From Ascarosepion bandense (taxonomy: Eukaryota > Mollusca > Cephalopoda > Sepiida > Sepiidae), in NCBI GenBank assembly GCA_037127315.1, contig JBBBDQ010001616.1, forward strand, positions 459,501-523,500: 64,000 nucleotides of DNA, read 5' to 3'. Numbering within the stretch: position 1 is the first letter of the stretch; the number at the start of each line of letters is the position of its first letter. Under the pieces are notes generated by a model that worked only from the letters and a program-made list of their open reading frames with translations, made no database searches and was not told the origin of the DNA. Below, piece after piece: positions 63,963 to 64,000 of the stretch. Made by a program: the position numbers and the translations under genes.

Positions 63963-64000
<38 letters not shown>
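63037..64000. repeat. GATA composite satellite, truncated by window end
   Basis: (GATA)n blocks separated about 15 times by AATGAACAGACTGA (variants AAGGAACAGTCTGA, AATGAAGAGACTGA), with period 55-75 bp. Confidence 0.95.

Overview
This window looks like AT-rich, repeat-saturated nuclear DNA from a metazoan, most likely a cephalopod of the octopus type. The reasons are very long (TA)n, (GATA)n and (GAAA)n tracts, tRNA-derived SINEs in many copies, abundant Penelope-like elements (PLEs), RTE-like and CR1/Jockey-like LINE fragments, Helitrons and mariner relics. The species assignment is inference. I see no host protein-coding gene: every recognisable coding stretch is a decayed transposable-element fragment, and the longest open frames are translations of tandem repeats.

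Layout. 1-9 kb: mariner end, CR1-like LINE tails, a Helitron, a MITE, a large hairpin, a 5S rRNA relic, PLE 5' ends and a tRNA-Leu-like SINE. 9-12.7 kb: LTR relics, a short SINE ('SINE-X') and a 139-bp satellite with dimeric higher-order structure. 13.3-17.2 kb: a broken GIY-YIG/reverse-transcriptase PLE. 17.5-20.8 kb: an LTR plus gag relic, then an RTE LINE cut by a solo LTR. 21-36 kb: GATA satellites, composite SINEs, LINE tails and a 2-kb polypyrimidine tract. 37-42 kb: a 173-bp purine-rich satellite, GAAA tracts and a near full-length 5S-like sequence. 42-49.7 kb: LINE, mariner with both ends, and one LINE nested in another. 50-62 kb: fold-back tRNA SINEs, Helitrons with tandem ends and RTE relics. 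63-64 kb: a GATA satellite running off the window.

The most notable signal is a dispersed set of hammerhead-ribozyme-like folds, mostly next to PLE-type repeats. One (52277-52319) has every core nucleotide and three paired stems. Two others (618-672 minus, 43234-43276 plus) keep the helices but carry U3/A8 in place of the C3/G8 core pair, a change that preserves pairing. Hammerheads in PLEs are established knowledge; the U3/A8 class, the fold-back arrangement and the density here deserve checking.

Most of the DNA can be read as layers of mobile-element insertion. Nesting gives relative ages: SINE-X into an older repeat (an unoccupied copy is in the same window), SINE-X into a composite SINE, a CR1-like LINE into an RTE-type LINE, and a solo LTR into an RTE frame with a 5-bp target duplication.
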